A stretch of 40,443 nt of DNA from a virus, in the IMG/VR virus record IMGVR_UViG_3300034152_000992, positions 1 through 40,443 of that record. One strand, written 5' to 3'. The translations under genes and the position numbers were made by a program. Below are positions 39,306 through 40,443 of the stretch, in pieces. The notes beneath the pieces are model-generated. The model was not told the origin of the DNA. It made no database searches and saw nothing but the letters and a program-made list of their open reading frames with translations. The number at the start of each line of letters is the position of its first letter. The stretch's first letter is position 1.

Positions 39306-40443
39306 ATGGCAGTATCACTTACAGGACTTAGCTCGATAGGATTCGGAGCTATATTTTATTTCGTCAATAGGGCACGATCAGGGATGATGCGTGCTTATGG
39401 CGATATCGACCGCTTTGAGCGTAAGATCAAAATGGCCGATAGTTCTGTTGCTAGGTTCGAAGCTGGTGTTTCAAAGGCGTTTAAAGTATTAGGCGCCGGT
39501 CTGCCTGGTGTAATATTCGGTGCTGCGGTTGTGGACGACGCATCACGGTTTCAACTCCAAATGAGGCAGATCAAAAACATTCTTAATGATACTTCTGGTA
39601 AAGCTATCCCAGCTTATGAGCGTCGTATCCTTAGTCTTGTTAGGGCTGGATACGAGTTTAAGCCTGAAGAACAGGCACGAGGGTTAAGATTGATGGCCAA
39701 TGCTGGTTTCGAAGCCAGCAAAACTTTGGCCAATTTCCCACACCTCATGAACCTCATGACAATCTCAACCGATACTATGGGCGGGAAAGTCATGAAAATG
39801 GAAGAGGCTTTGTCTCTTGCTTTAAGTACAATTAAACCGTTTGGTAAGACCATAGATCAATTGGAAGGCCAACTCGACAAGTTGGTAACCGCATCCAAAA
39901 AGATGCCTATCAACTTGCAAGAGTTGCGCACTTCCATGGGTTTTGCTGCTCGTGCGGCCGGCGTATCAAACGCTAATTTAAGTGAAATGTTGGCACTTTT
40001 AGGTGCCGTTAAGCCTGTTGTGGTTACTGCGTCAAAAGCTGGTACTACTTTGAGTCAAGGTTTGATTAGGATCGCTACCACTACCAGACAGTCACGAGAC
40101 GCTTTAAAAAGTCTGGATGTGCAAATTGATGATGCCAGCGGTAATTTGAAACGACCAATTCCTTTGTTAAAAGAGTTGGTTAACGCTACAAACGAACTGG
40201 CAGGCAGAGAAAGGGCACAAAAATTAAAAGAAATTTTTGGTGTCAGGGCTATGGGTCTTATTACTGCTGTCGCCAAAGCTCAACAAGATGTTATGCGTAA
40301 TGGTAGAATGGTGACTTTGCGCGGCACTGATCTTGTCGAATACTACTTGCAAAAAGTTAATGAAGGTAGAGGCGCCACAAGAGCTTGGGCTGATGATCTT
40401 AGAAACACACTCCATATCAGATTTAAACAACTTCAGGCGTCTG
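39306..40443 (+). CDS. Tail tape measure protein, N-terminal part, runs off the window
   Basis: The frame opens at ATG 39306, three nucleotides after the chaperone stop, and stays open to the window end (379 residues visible). The N-terminus has a hydrophobic stretch and a long helix. The TP901-type tape measure core follows: GYEFKPEEQARGLRLMANAGFE, MKMEEALSLALSTIKPFGK, and MPINLQELRTSMGFAARAAGVS with repeated ALLGAV. This protein fixes tail length and lies inside the tube. The C-terminal rest is outside the window. Confidence 0.92.
   Translation, partial: MAVSLTGLSSIGFGAIFYFVNRARSGMMRAYGDIDRFERKIKMADSSVARFEAGVSKAFKVLGAGLPGVIFGAAVVDDASRFQLQMRQIKNILNDTSGKAIPAYERRILSLVRAGYEFKPEEQARGLRLMANAGFEASKTLANFPHLMNLMTISTDTMGGKVMKMEEALSLALSTIKPFGKTIDQLEGQLDKLVTASKKMPINLQELRTSMGFAARAAGVSNANLSEMLALLGAVKPVVVTASKAGTTLSQGLIRIATTTRQSRDALKSLDVQIDDASGNLKRPIPLLKELVNATNELAGRERAQKLKEIFGVRAMGLITAVAKAQQDVMRNGRMVTLRGTDLVEYYLQKVNEGRGATRAWADDLRNTLHIRFKQLQAS

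Noticed and set aside
1-40443. CRISPR array, insertion sequence or integrase
   Set aside because: No regularly spaced repeats, transposase or tyrosine/serine recombinase motifs were found in any frame.

Overview
This window is part of a contractile-tailed (myovirus-type) bacteriophage genome of the order Caudoviricetes, or of a prophage. Tightly packed genes, frequent ATGA/TAATG stop-start overlaps, an AT-rich base composition and a full head-plus-tail module in canonical order all support this. Shine-Dalgarno sites (AGGAGG type) and sigma70-like TTGACA-N17-TATAAT promoters point to an ordinary bacterial host. Nothing identifies the host more precisely, and no tRNA, integrase or CRISPR array is visible. 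Layout: (1) 1-293 holds no convincing gene but has three successive hairpins behind a good leftward promoter. (2) 294-2868 is a leftward cluster of seven small unknown proteins, several with zinc-ribbon cysteines. (3) 3022-13640 is a rightward early/metabolic cluster: RtcB-like RNA ligase, thymidylate kinase, RdgC-like protein, ThyX, HAD phosphatase, a small ABC/AAA ATPase, thymidine kinase and many small zinc-ribbon proteins. (4) 13637-18966 is a leftward cluster: stand-alone TSCPD protein, deoxynucleoside kinase, excisionase-like HTH protein, RecD-type helicase, XRE repressor-like protein and a SANT-like DNA-binding protein. (5) 19061-40443 is the rightward structural module: putative small terminase, large terminase, portal, a 1100-residue ligase/phosphoesterase-like fusion, prohead protease-scaffold fusion, major capsid protein, neck proteins, tail sheath, tail tube, frameshifted tail assembly chaperones and the start of the tape measure protein. 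How the genes work together: the early clusters supply dTMP by two routes (ThyX de novo; thymidine and deoxynucleoside kinases for salvage, then thymidylate kinase). They also carry recombination/helicase functions and an RNA-repair ligase. The structural cluster packages DNA and builds a capsid with a contractile tail. Two candidate regulatory codes are visible: a TTGACATGTAAACAAAAT promoter/operator family shared by early promoters and by the XRE gene's own promoter, and TGATATCA palindromes next to the -10 element of three structural-gene promoters. Most striking items: the nucleotidyltransferase-like/ligase/LigD-phosphoesterase-like fusion inside the head module; a prohead protease with a decayed second protease copy, fused to a scaffold that has its own internal start; one beta-rich domain shared by the capsid protein and another virion protein; and the structured RNA at the left edge.
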